Below, one piece after another: positions 13,096 through 25,112 of a stretch of 64,000 nt of DNA. Made by a program: the position numbers and the translations under genes. Source of the stretch: Ophioderma brevispina (taxonomy: Eukaryota; Echinodermata; Ophiuroidea; Amphilepidida; Ophiodermatidae); the NCBI GenBank assembly GCA_023653785.1, contig JAMKCH010019692.1, positions 1 to 64,000 of the forward strand. Reading direction: 5' to 3'. The notes under the pieces were generated by a model, which made no database searches, was not told the DNA's origin, and worked only from the letters and a program-made list of their open reading frames with translations. The first letter of the stretch is position 1; each line of letters starts with the position of its first letter.

Positions 13096-13317
13096 TAATA
13101 TTTGCTTTCGTTCCGGTCTAGGATTTATAAAAATGATGCATTCTAAATACGTTGTGTATGTGATTTTAGCACAATTTCTACAAAAAGGGCACGCCCTTGT
13201 CCTTTTTCTCATAAAACTATGTTTTGCTGCATATAAAAACCCCTTCCGGTCTATATATATAGAACTTCAATAACTAGTCACAACTGAAGTCCAGACGCAG
13301 GTAATTTCGCTCAGAAT

Positions 13318-13660
13318 TTAAAGGGGCATGACCCGATTTAAGTCTATAAATTTTTCATCTTGATAGAATGGCCTTCACCCCACAACCCCACCCTGTAAGT
13401 TTCACGCCGATATTTCAACCTGTTTTGAAGTGAGAGCTAAAGCTTGATTTTGTAATCCCCATGGAGTACTGTGTAAAATTAATATTGGTCGACCAAAATT
13501 GCTCATAACATCCGAACTAAGCATCCTTTAGCCCTAAAATTTCACAGGGTAAATAAGAAAAATAGTAGCTTTCCTTTGATACCAAGATGTTGACCACTTC
13601 CGGTAAAATCTGGGGTCCCTGGGGACGAGGCTATTAGCGATCGGACCATGGACCTTTAAA
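13318..13660. mobile_element. MITE with TTTAAAGG-GCATG termini
   Basis: The left end TTTAAAGGGGCATGACCCGA is the approximate inverse of the right end TCGGACCATGGACCTTTAAA. The element is about 343 bp with no coding content. It is bounded by TTAA on both sides, but TTAA is part of the matching end, so the target duplication cannot be told from the TIR. A partial relative is at about 50940-51035 (CACTTCCGG-like core, GGGGTCCC, GATCGGA, ACCTTTAA). Confidence 0.7.
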
Positions 13661-14334
13661 AGTAAGGATGGCCATAGCTTACTGTTGCAAATGATTGCAT
13701 CGGCGTTGAAATATTAATCAGTAAAGACATTATAACGGACTATTAATACAAGCAATAATAATATAATTTACATGTACTTTTATATTTTCCAATAATAACA
13801 TTTCATTTTGTTACAATTCATCAATTACTACTTAGACATGCCTTTGGTAAGCGATCGTTGGAGCACACAAAAAACCTGGAAGTCCCTCTTTATACGTCGC
13901 TACAGGTGTTTAAAAACTGCACCACAAGGTTGGTCATAGCTTTTCACGTCCAACACAAGCTTCAATCGGGTAAAGACATTGTGAGTATGGCAGCCTGACC
14001 GCAGACACGACGTTTTTGTCACCTTGTCCAGAGCTTGTGGTTGTTACCAAAAAAAAAAAAAAAAAATCCAGAAGCTAATTCATTTGAAAAGCTACAGTTA
14101 GGACTAGGGCTGGTTTCGCAACAACAAGGACGGTGCGAGGTGTGAAAGAAATCGTTTAAGTTGCTGGCCTATTCAATAACACGGGCGTTTTGCCTTCTTT
14201 GTTTTATATCTGTGGAATGATCCTAGATGCCCCCTTAATTTGTATAAGAATTATTAAAACTACAATTCTGCTCTCCCGTGGTTCCTTCTAAGGGGGCGTT
14301 TAAGATGTCAGTTTCATGTACAGAGAGTCATACC

Positions 14335-14552
14335 TATAGGGCGCTTGCACGGCAGGTCAATAGGTTATCTTGGCCAGACCTGCCTCCAGAACAACCCAAG
14401 CATGCAGAGAATACAAAGGAATCACCTGCAGAAATAGCTGAAATGTTCAGGTGAACCAGGTGCATGCATTGTATTCTTCGCCTGCTTGGATGATCTGGAG
14501 GGCAAACAAAAGTCCATTCAATATAATTTACCTTCCGTGCAAGGGCCCTATA
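14335..14552. mobile_element. Foldback MITE, nearly complete hairpin (218 bp)
   Basis: Left arm TATAGGGCGCTTGCACGG mirrors right arm CCGTGCAAGGGCCCTATA. Further in, CCTCCAGAACAACCCAAGCA faces TGCTTGGATGATCTGGAGG, and AGAATAC faces GTATTCT. The arms meet at about 14440 between CACCTG and CAGGTG. Almost the whole element is one inverted repeat. It encodes nothing. A TA target duplication is possible. Confidence 0.85.
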
Positions 14553-15161
14553 CATGCCTATCACAGCCATTTGCCATAGGAGTAGGGTGGCCACCCCTGA
14601 CTGTCTTTAGCTGGCCTGGCCTGGTCAGTTTCGTGGAATACCCCCAGTAGAATGGTTAAACATTGTTGGGCTCCTTTCCCCTGCTATTATATTAATAGCA
14701 GGGGACTGTATTGTAAGAGTGTGCGCTTCCGGATAAAATTGTGAATTTTTGCACACAAGTACTTTAGGCATTGATAATCCATAAAATTGATGGAAGCATT
14801 TGCCAACCCCCTTAATGGCCCTCCTTGGGTTTCAAGGTTATACAGGGGTCAAAAATTTAAAATGTTCCGAGTGTGTTAAAAAGCACATCATGCTGTTTGT
14901 CTGGTTACAAGGATTCCAAAAAGGTATAGTTTATACTATCTATGGCTTATAGTTCCGGTGTTATGGGGTAAAAACTGTAAAAATGGTGAAAAGGTCAATT
15001 TTGGTGTGTACATGGATCAAAAGTTAAACGTTGCTTTGATTCAGTTAATATGTGGTGCAAATTGTTTCCCTAGCTTAAAGGATTTAAATGAGGAATAGTT
15101 TACCTTATCCGTTATGCTTAGTTTTCACGTTATCCAACAAAATACGTCATAGGTCAATAAA

Positions 15162-15183
15162 ATCCTATCTATCTATCTATCTA
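15162..15183. repeat. (ATCT)n microsatellite
   Basis: A run of CTAT/ATCT tetramers follows AATAAAATC. It could be the microsatellite tail of the retroelement-like copy that precedes it. Confidence 0.8.
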
Positions 15184-15499
15184 ACGGCCGCAGCCGAGAT
15201 GCTGTTCACCATGTAGCGCCAAATCAGAACAAATGTCCCTGTTTGTCATTAAGTTGGGGATGTCAGCTGGATCCAATCTAATAGCTGCCAATAACTGCCA
15301 ATAGTAGTCGACTTTATTCGCCATTTTGGTTAAATAACCAGAACACTAAGATATTAAAAACTATTATATTATAATTCCTATATTTTCATTCTATTAGCTA
15401 AAGCAAAAAACCAATATGAACCACATTTTACAAACTAGAATTTTTCGTCGCGGTTCTCGGCTTTTCGCGTCTCGCTATATTCACAGAATATAAGCTGTG

Positions 15500-15815
15500 G
15501 GCCGCCCACTGACCTTTGATCTTGGCACATACCTTTGACCTCCTCCAACGATGATATGTGAGATCCCACGGTGTCGCAACCTATGACCAAGTTTGGTTCA
15601 AATTGAACTTCCAAAGTTTTTTCAATGAGGGTCCAATTTTACATTTTAGCTTTTTTTCAACTTGACCTCACAACATGACTTGTGACCTGGGGCACATGAC
15701 CTTTGACATCAATCAACTATGAGGGCTCCCATGGTGCACCTATGACAGAAGTTGTGGTGTTTCCATTGAACTTCAACCTTTTCAATTGAGTGTCCAATTT
15801 AAAAAACATTACCTT
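15500..15815. repeat. Two diverged direct repeats, period about 167 bp
   Basis: GGCACATACCTTTGACCTCC at about 15524 and GGCACATGACCTTTGACATC at 15691 start two parallel segments. Each continues with TGAG(A/G)(T/G)(C)CCCAYGGTG, CTATGACMRAAGTT, TTGAACTTC and TGAGKGTCCAATTT. They are rich in TGACCT half-motifs. Confidence 0.7.
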
Positions 15816-16420
15816 TTAGTGACACACACCACATACACAGGGCTTGTAGGCGCGGTGCACATCGGCAGGTCGTGAAGAAGACATAAACATGCACAACGGA
15901 TTGCGAAGTGGTCCTGCTGTGTGGTGGGGGGGGCCTCTCCTGCAAACTAAAGGGCGTTTCAGCGCCACGGGCTATAAAATGGAGCCTTTTAATTTGGGTT
16001 GACGGGGGCCTGTGTGGAGGTGCAGGTGGTGTGGATGGCCTGGCAAAGGGACGGCAAAGGCTTGTTGACTTTTTTTCAACCATTTTTACAGTTTTTAATA
16101 AACTTTTTTTTTTTATTACCACATAATAATTCCTAACTATAAGTCACAGGGTATATAACTATACTTTTTGGAATCCTTGTAATCAGACAGACATCATGGT
16201 GTGCTTTCAATTCCAACACAATCGAGAGCATTTTAAAAAATAAAACAGTTTAACCCCTGTGTAACCTTGCAATCCGCTGGGGGCCATGAAAGTGGTGTGG
16301 GCAGTGCGTCCATCATTTTTTTTAATTATCAATGTCATGAAGTACTTGTGTACCAAATTCACAATTTTCAATCCGGATTTGCACACCACATAAGAATCTG
16401 TTCACTAAACAGTCCCCCCT

Positions 16421-17759
16421 ATAAAATAAATAAATAATAAAAATAGTAAATAACTCAAAATAAATTAAAAAAAAAAAAAACTCCTAAACAAATATAACAC
16501 GATCAATAGCAGCCCTCATATACTAAAATTAATCCTACAGTGGTGCCACAAATTTAATCCGGTCAAATAAAGTTTGGCAAAAAAAATGCCAATTTAAGAT
16601 ATCGTGAATGTCTATACGTGTGTCCGAAAATCTGGAATACTCTTTCCTTGCGACACGTACTCGTTAAATGCAACACCTGCCCTGGAATATTTTCTTTCCT
16701 GCAAACGGTTTTTTTCTTTAAAGCTCGACAGTACCAACAGGTGTTCTTAAATTATAATAGCTATCCCTGCGAGTATAAATATAGTTCACATTTTTGTTCA
16801 CCCCAGACCCTTTTTCGACACTATATACCAAATGAGTGCTCCGGAGTTCGGACTTAGCATTGGGTAATCTTACCCCTGTGGTTAACAGAACGACTTCACG
16901 CCCTGTTTAGAAGAAGAGACAAGGTTAACCTAGTATTCATGTCCTATCACCTTTTGGAAAAATTAAGCACAAAAATAGTGATCTGGAGGATTTGGGCTAC
17001 ACCTATTTGCAGTGAAATTGAAGCGATTCGTAAATTTTAATGTACGAATTTTTCCACAGTAACAACAGGAGTCGATCAATTTTAATGATAACGTTTGGAA
17101 CGTAGCTGTCGATTGATTTTTGTTTCCGTTTGTTGATAATGAATTGCGTACCTCCCTAATGATGGGGGCCCCTAGAGTTAAATGATCAAGAGAGGTTCTG
17201 TATCCCCGGCTCCCTCGAAACTGTAAATTAATGGTTCCATATCGAATATAACACTCTTGCAAAGAACACTGGTATACAAGTTTTTGTCTGTTACCAAGAC
17301 CACGATAACAACCGAAGAGTTCTGTCCAGGTTTCTGGGGTACAACAAAAACGATTCCTATATAAATGTCTAGAGAACCGCCAATTTGCCAAAAGAATCCC
17401 ATCCGCCTACAGCGTTTTAATTTGGATTTTTTTTTTATTTTTATTTTGTAATGATGCCCTTACCAGTAACCTTGGGTCAGTCCCTGCTATACTATTAGGT
17501 TGTGACTTATCTTGGATGCTTATCAGGTCGACTAATATGTTGTATTAATAGGCGTGGGCACGTTGACAAGAACACGTTGCTATCAACTTCTACTATTTAC
17601 ATACATTATGTGTTTCTCAAAATTATTTTATTTTCCTCACAGAGTTAATATTCATTTCCCTGAATCTTTGTGATATTTGTATGACCACGTCTTACTTTAT
17701 AGTAGTGCTCTTTTAGTGTTTTCCTTTGTTTTTATACCCACCCTTTATTCGTCCCATGT
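16421..17759. other. No supported gene
   Basis: An open frame of 142 codons on the minus strand at 16963-17391 has no family resemblance I can name and no splice or promoter context. I do not call it a gene. Confidence 0.4.
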
Positions 17760-18144
17760 CCAGACCCTATCATTTATTTTCCAACCCTATGTATATCCAT
17801 TTGCAGGATAGCTTCAAAGTGGAAGGATACATCTGGATAATTCTCATAAGTTACCTTTTCCAGCTGTAGAATTGAAAAGAAAAGGAAGAAAACGGGTGTG
17901 TTTCCAGATAACGATTCTCCATTCGTACGTGTTTGTAGTAAAGTGTCCGTTCCGTCAGTAATGACCAAAATCTCCGATTCTGTCCCTTTTAAGGAGTGTT
18001 GCTTCTGGTCTTTTTATAATTTGCATGGTATTTTAGGATCCTGTACTTGTTACGCGGTTACGTACATGCTAAAATCTGATTTTTGATGTATTTTTTTTTT
18101 TTTTTCGATTTCTGATTAGCAAATCACTGATAGTGTCTTTAAGG
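17760..18144. mobile_element. MITE of the AGACACTATCAGTGATT family, copy 1
   Basis: The right end CAAATCACTGATAGTGTCTT, followed by TAA, is intact. The left end AGACCCTATCATTTATTTTC is a diverged version of AGACACTATCAGTGATTTG. The interior (TTTGCAGGATAGCTTCAAAG, GTAGAATTGAA, AAAATCTGATTTTTGATG) matches the copy at 28804-29166. It is non-coding. Confidence 0.8.
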
Positions 18145-21100
18145 TATACATCTTAAAGTCCTCCACAAACCAGTATGATTCAGGAAGCAAACGGAGTAGA
18201 ACGCAAATTATTCATCCCCTAATACCAACCCATTTTGCCATGCCTTTAAATGTCTTGAAGAAACGCCCATTTCCCCACCAAAAAATACTATTACCGGAAT
18301 ACTTCTGTCCGTTCCCGAATTAGATACCGTCGTCGTTACATTGGCGTACTCGGGTCGCTTATCCTCTTTCTTATTTGTCTTGGGAAATTTCCCAGTCTTT
18401 GGAAATTTTTTCCCTCTCAAAAGGCCAATTTTTTTCGCCGGTCAGAGGGCTAAAAAACCGGCTGATTTAAGCATGATTTTTTGCAATTTTTTTCCCGGGC
18501 CAAGTCGTGAGGGGGACAACCTAGACCTCCCCCCTGCACCCCCCGCCTGTTACGTTGCACAGTGATCGTCTATTGTAATTTGCAAAGTGTACAGGGCCCA
18601 ACCAATGAACAAACAAGAGCAATTTCAAACTTTATTTTAAATGGCAGGGAGGAGATTTTTCTTGATACGAACTTTCGGAAATTCTCCCCAATTCCTATTG
18701 ATCGGTGATTGTAGAACAAGAACACCCACCGAGAACTTTATTTCAAACTTTTCGCATTTAGAGGACTAACAAGTAAAAAAGAAAGCAAAAACTGTATCCA
18801 CGATAGGATGCTCCTAACATTGCTCCGCTGGTGAGGGCTGGGCGGTATTGTGAAAGTACGACGCGGGGTTTAACCTATTGGTTTACCCTACTCGTATTCA
18901 AACCAACTGGCTGCGCTGCATATGTCCATTGGTAACTCTTTCGCTTGTGCACGGGCACCGCGACGGCTTAGCTCCCCTCCGAAGGAGGATGCAACTGACT
19001 TTAATGTTTTCATTTAATGTTGTTCCTTGGATATAAGCAATGCGCTCAGGCGTAAAGAGTAGTAAAACAGATTGTTACCGTTTTTTGTTAAACCTATTCT
19101 TTGAGGAAAAAGTGGACTACATTGAAACGCTATTAAGGATTATAAATAATGTTCGGCTGTTCAATTTTCATTCTTGCAAATGGTTGTCGAATAGAACCCG
19201 TTCACATCTTATAATACGGCCTTATGCCGAACCTCTAAACACTTCCATCCAAGTGGAAACCCACAATGAGACACCTAGTTTTTCAATATTGTTAACCTGA
19301 GCATTTCATTTATCACCCTTTGTAACACAACTGTTCTACCCTAACCCACATCCCTGCCCCCGCTCCATTGACAAATCTTCCAATAGCCCCCTCCGTTTTT
19401 ATATTTGTTAATTTTTTCCGTTGTTTTGGGCAAATTTAGAGTATAACATTAACTCGCGCGTCATTGCCAGCTTTTCCTCCAAAAGATTACCTGAATTTGT
19501 CTCCCTTCATACCTCGCTGAACTTACATAAAAGACCTTGCACACAAACAAAATTCAAGTCCCACTACATTTCCATCCTGCTGTTTTCTAGAGTTTTTAGC
19601 CTTCAATCCCATTGCTCAGTCCGTAAGACACCGCTTGAATGTTCAGGTTAGCAGTTGTAAAAGCTCGGCAGACGTAGTATCCTGCCAGCTACCCTTTAAT
19701 ACAATACTACCATATACGAATTGACTTTCCTATTCTTGTATGTACACATGTAGGCATTGGAAAGTCGTGTACTGTGAGATCAAAGGGGCGTGTTCGAACA
19801 CGCCTTTTGGCTTGGCAACTTGCTAAACTGTTTCATTCCTGATTAATATTATCCCATTTTGTTCATTTTAATTAATGACAACCTCCAGGTCATCTTAATG
19901 ATGGCCCAAATCATACAGAAGTTGAAAGAAAAATGTATTGTTTTCTTGAAAAGCCTATCCGTGTAGTCAGGTATGAACTGACAAAAAGCATTACCAAATT
20001 GAATAATCATTATCATTGCCCACCAACTACTTGCACAAACCATTATTATTAGACGATGGTAATGAAGTTGATGATCATTTTCCTACTAAGAGTCGTCTAA
20101 TGGTTGGAGTTAACTCGATTATTTGAAGCTGACCCTGGAAAATGGTTTTGTTTCAAGTCTTTATACACGAGAATGTAAGGAAAGAAGCTTAAGAATTCAA
20201 CTGAACATGCCTTCAATAAAACACACAAGGCCAATCAGGCACAGACCGACAAAACTCCAATAATGAAAGACAATACATTCAAACAAATCGTAAGTAACAA
20301 AAGCAAATAACAATTAGCATCAAAGGGGGGTTTCACATTTTATATTTTTCCCGAATTCTCACTTTCTGTTGTGGATTGACCTCAATATTAAAATAGAAAT
20401 CTCTATTCCAACTTCGCAAAGATCGTGTATGGTGTGGAAATTAGTTCTGAATTTGTGAAATCCTAATTGTCCGTATTAAAAGGAAATCACATTCGGATCC
20501 CCACGCACTTTGAGGTATCGTGTAAAATATCCAACGGCGTTTTCTATCAATAATCGGGTATTGATATGTTATAGTTCATTATTAACATTGGCCTTTATTC
20601 CCAATTTTTTCCTGTCCTAGATTTCAGATCGTTACAATAGTTTCGTTTTAAAAGGAAAGTAATTGAGTTCTTGAGCACGTGGGCATGATTAAACACGTTT
20701 AATTAATGATCGCAAATGAACTAGCAAGTCACATCAGCGAATAAAAATCAGAAAGGGTCGGAAAGAGTAAAATACATGAAAATCACAGCTTTTTAGTGTG
20801 CCATTGCTGCGATAGAGCGACCCCATTATCCAAATTAGATATATTATACCATGGGCAACGCGCATTGGTTGTCATTGTTGTCCTGATCATTACATCACTA
20901 AGATGGAGAGAGAGCAATATTTGTTTCCTTTGTAAATAGACTGGTTGGTATGGAGTAAACTGTTATTGTTGATCCTAGTATCTTACGTTATCGGTTTTGT
21001 GTACAGTTATGCCTATTGCATGTTTGAAATCGTCATGCCAACAGAGTGCTTGAAACGGAGCATTGTCAAAGAAATACACGTCTATATGAGGCATTAAATC

Positions 21101-21395
21101 TCAGAACGTTCAGGATATGGTTAAAATATTTTGAAGCGGTATACTTAGAACTCGTTACAAATGTCCGTACAAATCGGTATAATAACCATTTAGACACCAG
21201 CTATGCATTAACAGGAAAATAATGTTGTGTTTTTGTTTCAAATATCATCTGTCCCATATGCGACGTTGTATTTACGAGTACTTGTTGGACTACGTGGATG
21301 TGTTTTCAAGTTAACTTTAATCCTGTTCCGGCATTGATATTCACAATATATATGCACTCTAAAATTTCCTAATTAAACTTTAAAAAAGAAATATG
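18145..21395. other. No gene; one palindrome
   Basis: Short open frames only. A C/G-tract segment at about 18420-18565 resembles the G-tract MITE ends elsewhere but has no visible partner end. A perfect 18-bp palindrome lies at 19787-19804 and is listed separately. Confidence 0.45.
19787..19804. other. Perfect 18-bp palindrome
   Basis: GGCGTGTTCGAACACGCC reads identically on both strands, with A/T-rich flanks extending the stem. No neighbouring gene gives it a role. Confidence 0.8.
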
Positions 21396-21599
21396 CGAGA
21401 GGCGCTTAATAGAATTCATTCGAAATTGTCCAAAGGCAAAACATGGAATTTCAAAGGTCCGCAACAACAAAATTTTGTGTTGATATGTAGCTAGCAAATG
21501 TATACAAACCTTTCATATTGTTGTTTATTGCATCATAAGGGAATTTGCATCGTAACTTTGACAATATAAGATATAAATTTTTATTAAGCGCCCCTCTGA
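21396..21599. mobile_element. Short MITE with AGAGG-CGCTTAATA ends
   Basis: The left end CGAGAGGCGCTTAATAGAAT and the right end ATTAAGCGCCCCTCTG are inverted matches (CAGAGGGGCGCTTAAT on the other strand). GAAATTGTC and GACAATATA continue the match inward. The element is about 204 bp, non-coding, with no clear target duplication. Confidence 0.6.
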
Positions 21600-23524
21600 C
21601 GACATATTGTTATTTTGAATATTATTTGTTTTTGCTATACTACAAACGGCCTCAATGGTCATCCTCTACAAATCACTGACATAAAAAGACTTGCTTGCCG
21701 TATTTGGACCTTTGAAATCATGTCCATGGTCGATTTTTCATATTTTGGTCATGGCAAAATCAAGTATTTTAATAAGGTTTGAAGTAACTTGTTTGATCTG
21801 TGAGCTATACATTCGCCTACAGGCTCAAAGGTAAATGTAAAGTAATAATCGAATAGTACCAAACCGAAGAAAGAAAGGCTCGCAATTTCATGTCAAAGTG
21901 CTGGTTTAGTATAACGAAACGCAAACCCTTTTTTAAGTCCTTGGTCAAGTTATCTATATTATAAACAGTTTACAAGGTTGAAGTGGGGAGGGGATACGGT
22001 TGTCGGTCGATACTGTTAAGAATGTCGGAACTTAGAATTATGCTCCTGTTCGTGATTTATCTGAACACGTTTTACGACACAACTCATGCATCACACTTTT
22101 AATGCATTTGTATTGTCTTAGTCACTACTCTTACCATATGTTAAGTGGGACCTGAATTACAATAGATGGAAATTATACGTGTCATAACTTTTTTTCATTA
22201 TTGGTATGACACAAATAAAAGCACACACCTTTAGAATGACGATGATGTGATGAATGCAAAAACAATGTCTCATTATTTAAAGTATATTTCAGCGTTTTAA
22301 AGAAAATCATCAAAAAACATAACGTTGCAACCAGATTATTTTCACCCGTAGCGTGGGTGGTAGCGTGGACGCATAGGTACACCATTAAACATTTTGAATT
22401 ACTAAAATATTGTATTACACTAAAATAAGGAGCAGTTGCATATTACTTAACTTGACATCTTTATCATCATAATTTGGTCAATATCGGTCTTGGACATACA
22501 AAATACAAGTTTTAGAAAGGAACCGATACAAGGGATCAAGAAATCAAGAAAAAAATAAACGTTTCCAAAACTTTCAGTATAACTCGTAACTTTGTTAGTT
22601 TTAGACAGAAGATTTTGGTCTTTATCATCCTGACACATATGACTGGAGAAGTTTTTCTTTCTTTAACATTTTTGATCTGTACCTTGATTTACTAAGAGAC
22701 AGAGGATGCTTTGAACTAATCTCATCCTTTGCAATGTGCCTATACTGTACTAAACATGTCAGGACATCAAGCATAATCATGTTATGAAATACCAAGTACT
22801 AAGTGCTTTGTGGGCTAAAATGAAGAGTCAGGGTTTTTACGTGTTGAGAATAGGAATTAGTGGGATCACATGACCTTATTGAGATGAAATTTCCCAAATC
22901 TGGTGTAATGTGGGATGGACTCAATACACCCTCTGTCTAAGAGATATGTATCTTGACTAAGAGTTATTACTAGTGACTACAATGAGGTACTAATACTTAT
23001 ATATTTCTTAAAATAATTACGGTGGAAGTTAACAAAATGTTATGCCCATTTACGATATACTAATGGTCACCATGGTGACAGAAAATGAAAATTATCTACG
23101 TTGCCTCCTCCGTACTTTGGTTTTAGAAGAAATAAGCCGCTCCAGAGAGTTTCAAAAGACGGCCATTTTAAGCTTTTTGAAAGCAGACGAAATTCTTGAG
23201 CAGACTAACCAGATCCCATGCTTTGATAACTTCGTGTCAACAGGACGCACTTGTTGAATTATCATCTGATTCAGCTTCAGACGCATTTCCACAACTTAAG
23301 TGCAGCTGATCCAACACTTGTAGAGCCCTTTGGCATTTTTCAACTTGACTGATTAAATTGTTGATTTAGAAAGAAGTATATCAAGTAGAGGTTGGTCAGG
23401 TACAATGTATAATGAGTAAGTGCGCGAGGCTGAGATATATAAACAACACGTACAACACGTTGCAATTGCAAATGATGTGACCCCAACGTTTACAAACATG
23501 CAGATAACATATTGGAGGACCACT
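21600..23524. other. No supported gene
   Basis: AT-rich. The repeat piece shared with 9.63 kb lies at about 22455-22530. The 71-codon frame at 23042-23257 has no recognisable domain. Confidence 0.45.
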
Positions 23525-23634
23525 TTACATTATATATTATATACTTCATTAATATATTATTGTTTATTGATTGGTTGAAAGTGTGTCACATGTTAAAAAT
23601 AGATACACTATATCATTGAGGATGTGTCGAAAAA

Positions 23635-23658
23635 TACTATTCACGTCCGTGAATAGTA
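23635..23658. other. Hairpin, 11-bp perfect arms
   Basis: TACTATTCACG and CGTGAATAGTA are separated by two bases. Confidence 0.8.
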
Positions 23659-23880
23659 CCTTTAAGCCGTATATATTATTTTCCCTCGTAACGAACGTCG
23701 CAGTTCATAGCTCATGAATAGAGATGACATTTGATATGTACACGCTACAGAGACTATTTTCTACCTGCATTCACCATATGGCAGACACCCTGAAAAGATT
23801 TATTGCGATCGGAATATGTAGGATGTCAACCCTATGTATTTCTCCCTGGCCTTACGCAGACGGCATATCAAAATCCGAGG

Positions 23881-24147
23881 TCAACTCAACGAAATCATAA
23901 CAAGATGAACGAGTGATTTCCAGAGTAAAACGCCGCGTTTTATAAGCTGTATGATGGTGACGACGATCAACGTTGCTTCAAGCGACAATACAAATAAGCA
24001 AATCCAGTATAGCCTCGCCCTTGCGATTTTCAACGAGGCAGTGTGAGTGTAAGCTTGCCGGTGATGTTCAGTTCTGAAGTATGACACTGCCAGTACCAGC
24101 TCATGAGCTCGATAACCCAGGTCAGGTTTAGTTGGAATTTGACTCAC
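23881..24147 (-). other. Possible coding exon with one membrane segment
   Basis: An 88-codon frame in a stretch visibly richer in G+C than its surroundings. Residues about 48-68 (YWICLFVLSLEATLIVVTII) form a strong hydrophobic helix preceded by basic residues (KIARAR) and followed by QLIKR. A short cytosolic N-terminus, an R-rich border and one long helix are also the layout of the first membrane segment of DEG/ENaC-type channels, but the diagnostic HG motif is not present (HT is seen) and no following extracellular motif is visible. No good GT donor precedes the stop. It could equally be a fragment of an unknown gene or a chance frame. Confidence 0.25.
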
Positions 24148-24219
24148 TTTGAGCCATGAATGTTTGAATAAGCCATTTTCGGAACTGTTTGGAATTTGAC
24201 TTTAAAAAAAAAAATATTT

Positions 24220-24304
24220 GAAGATTAAACTAGAAGTGTAGGCCTACATGAAATAGCCTCAAGATGAAGACGTGTAGGCCTAGGCTATGGGCAGTTTAAT
24301 CTTC
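24220..24304. other. Hairpin with GAAGATTAAACT arms
   Basis: GAAGATTAAACT at 24220-24231 and AGTTTAATCTTC at 24293-24304 are perfect inverses. Inside them are GTGTAGGCCTACATG and CGTGTAGGCCTAGG, which can extend the stem. Confidence 0.8.
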
Positions 24305-24755
24305 TAATTTTATTAAATGTCTTTCAACCAATCAATAAACAATGAATATATTAATTAAGTATATAAAACAAATATATACTGCCTAAATTCGAGGCTCTGG
24401 ATTAAAACTATGGGCCCTTGGTGACATCAATAGTACTATTTTGCCTCTCATGGCAGTATATATTTGTAAAATAGGCCATGTCTAATCAAGTTGCTGTCTG
24501 TCTTTCCCATCGCTTTGGTTCTTTGTTTCCCGGGCACTCAATTTTCATACGAGTAACGAGAGGGTGTGCCCGGTTATAAGTTAAACAGACCGAAAAAAAA
24601 TAAAAGTAATATAAAAAATAAACTATAAAATATTAAAAAATACGTTCGACTTCGCTGTTCCCTATACTTATGCAACTATAAAATAAAGGTGTATGAGAAT
24701 GGCGTTAAACGTCTGCGATTTGAGACTACATTGTGAGCATCCCTTTAAAAACATG

Positions 24756-24910
24756 TTAGGGCGGCTTCTAAACTCCACCACCGGTTGACTTGCGTTTCAT
24801 GGCAGTTGAACCGTGTTTAATTGTTTGGAACAATAGAAACCTGATCGAACCTGGAAGAACCGGGCGTAACCGGCAAGCAACCGGTGGTTGAGTTATGAAG
24901 CCAACCCTTA
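24756..24910. mobile_element. GGCTTC-type palindromic MITE, copy 1
   Basis: Left end TTAGGGCGGCTTCTAAACTC then CACCACCGGTTGACTTGC; right end inverse, GCAAGCAACCGGTGGTTGAG then TTATGAAGCCAACCCTTA. About 155 bp with no coding content. The core carries TTTAATTGTTTGGAACAATA, found in copy 2 as well. Confidence 0.85.
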
Positions 24911-24972
24911 CTGCTCATGCAGTTGAACAAATTTCAGGTGTTATCACCATCTAGACGTGCAGAGCCATTGTC

Positions 24973-25112
24973 AGGGTTGGCTTCAAGACTCACCCGTCGG
25001 TTGACTTGGCGGTTCACGGCGGTGTAACCGTGTTTAATTGTTTGGAACAATAGAAACCTGTTCGAACCCGAAAGAACCAGGCGGAACCGGTAAGTTTTGA
25101 AGACTCCCCTTA
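24973..25112. mobile_element. GGCTTC-type palindromic MITE, copy 2
   Basis: Starts AGGGTTGGCTTCAAGACTCA and ends AGTTTTGAAGACTCCCCTTA. It has the same core as copy 1 (CCGTGTTTAATTGTTTGGAA). Both copies lie in the same orientation, about 60 bp apart. Confidence 0.85.

Larger units (their letters stand above)
14699..16420. mobile_element. Large inverted repeat, arms about 300 bp, 1.1 kb interior
   Basis: The left arm (about 14699-15000) carries GGGGACTGT, AATTGTGAATTTTTGCACAC, AAGTACTTTAGGCATTGATA, AGGTTATACAGGGGT and TTACAAGGATTCCAAAAAGG. The right arm (about 16080-16420) has the same order in reverse complement. The pair may be a foldback transposon, or two copies of one dispersed element in opposite orientation. 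The left copy leads to an (ATCT)n run at about 15162-15183, a possible LINE or SINE tail, which favours the second reading. No transposase is seen inside. Confidence 0.65.
23525..24385. repeat. Inverted repeat pair of about 70 bp bracketing 0.7 kb
   Basis: ATACTTCATTAATATATTAT, then TGTTTATTGATTGGTTGAAAG at about 23541-23582, faces its inverse, CTTTCAACCAATCAATAAAC, then AATGAATATATTAATTAAGTAT at about 24312-24363. They could be the TIRs of a non-autonomous element. The interior holds the possible exon at 23881-24147 and two hairpins, so a chance pairing of two dispersed repeats is also possible. Confidence 0.5.

Noticed and set aside
16963..17391. 142-codon minus-strand open frame
   Set aside because: No recognisable domain, signal or splice context; length not exceptional for chance in 64 kb on six frames.
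23042..23257. 71-codon frame that looks helical
   Set aside because: No family recognised and no splice or promoter evidence.
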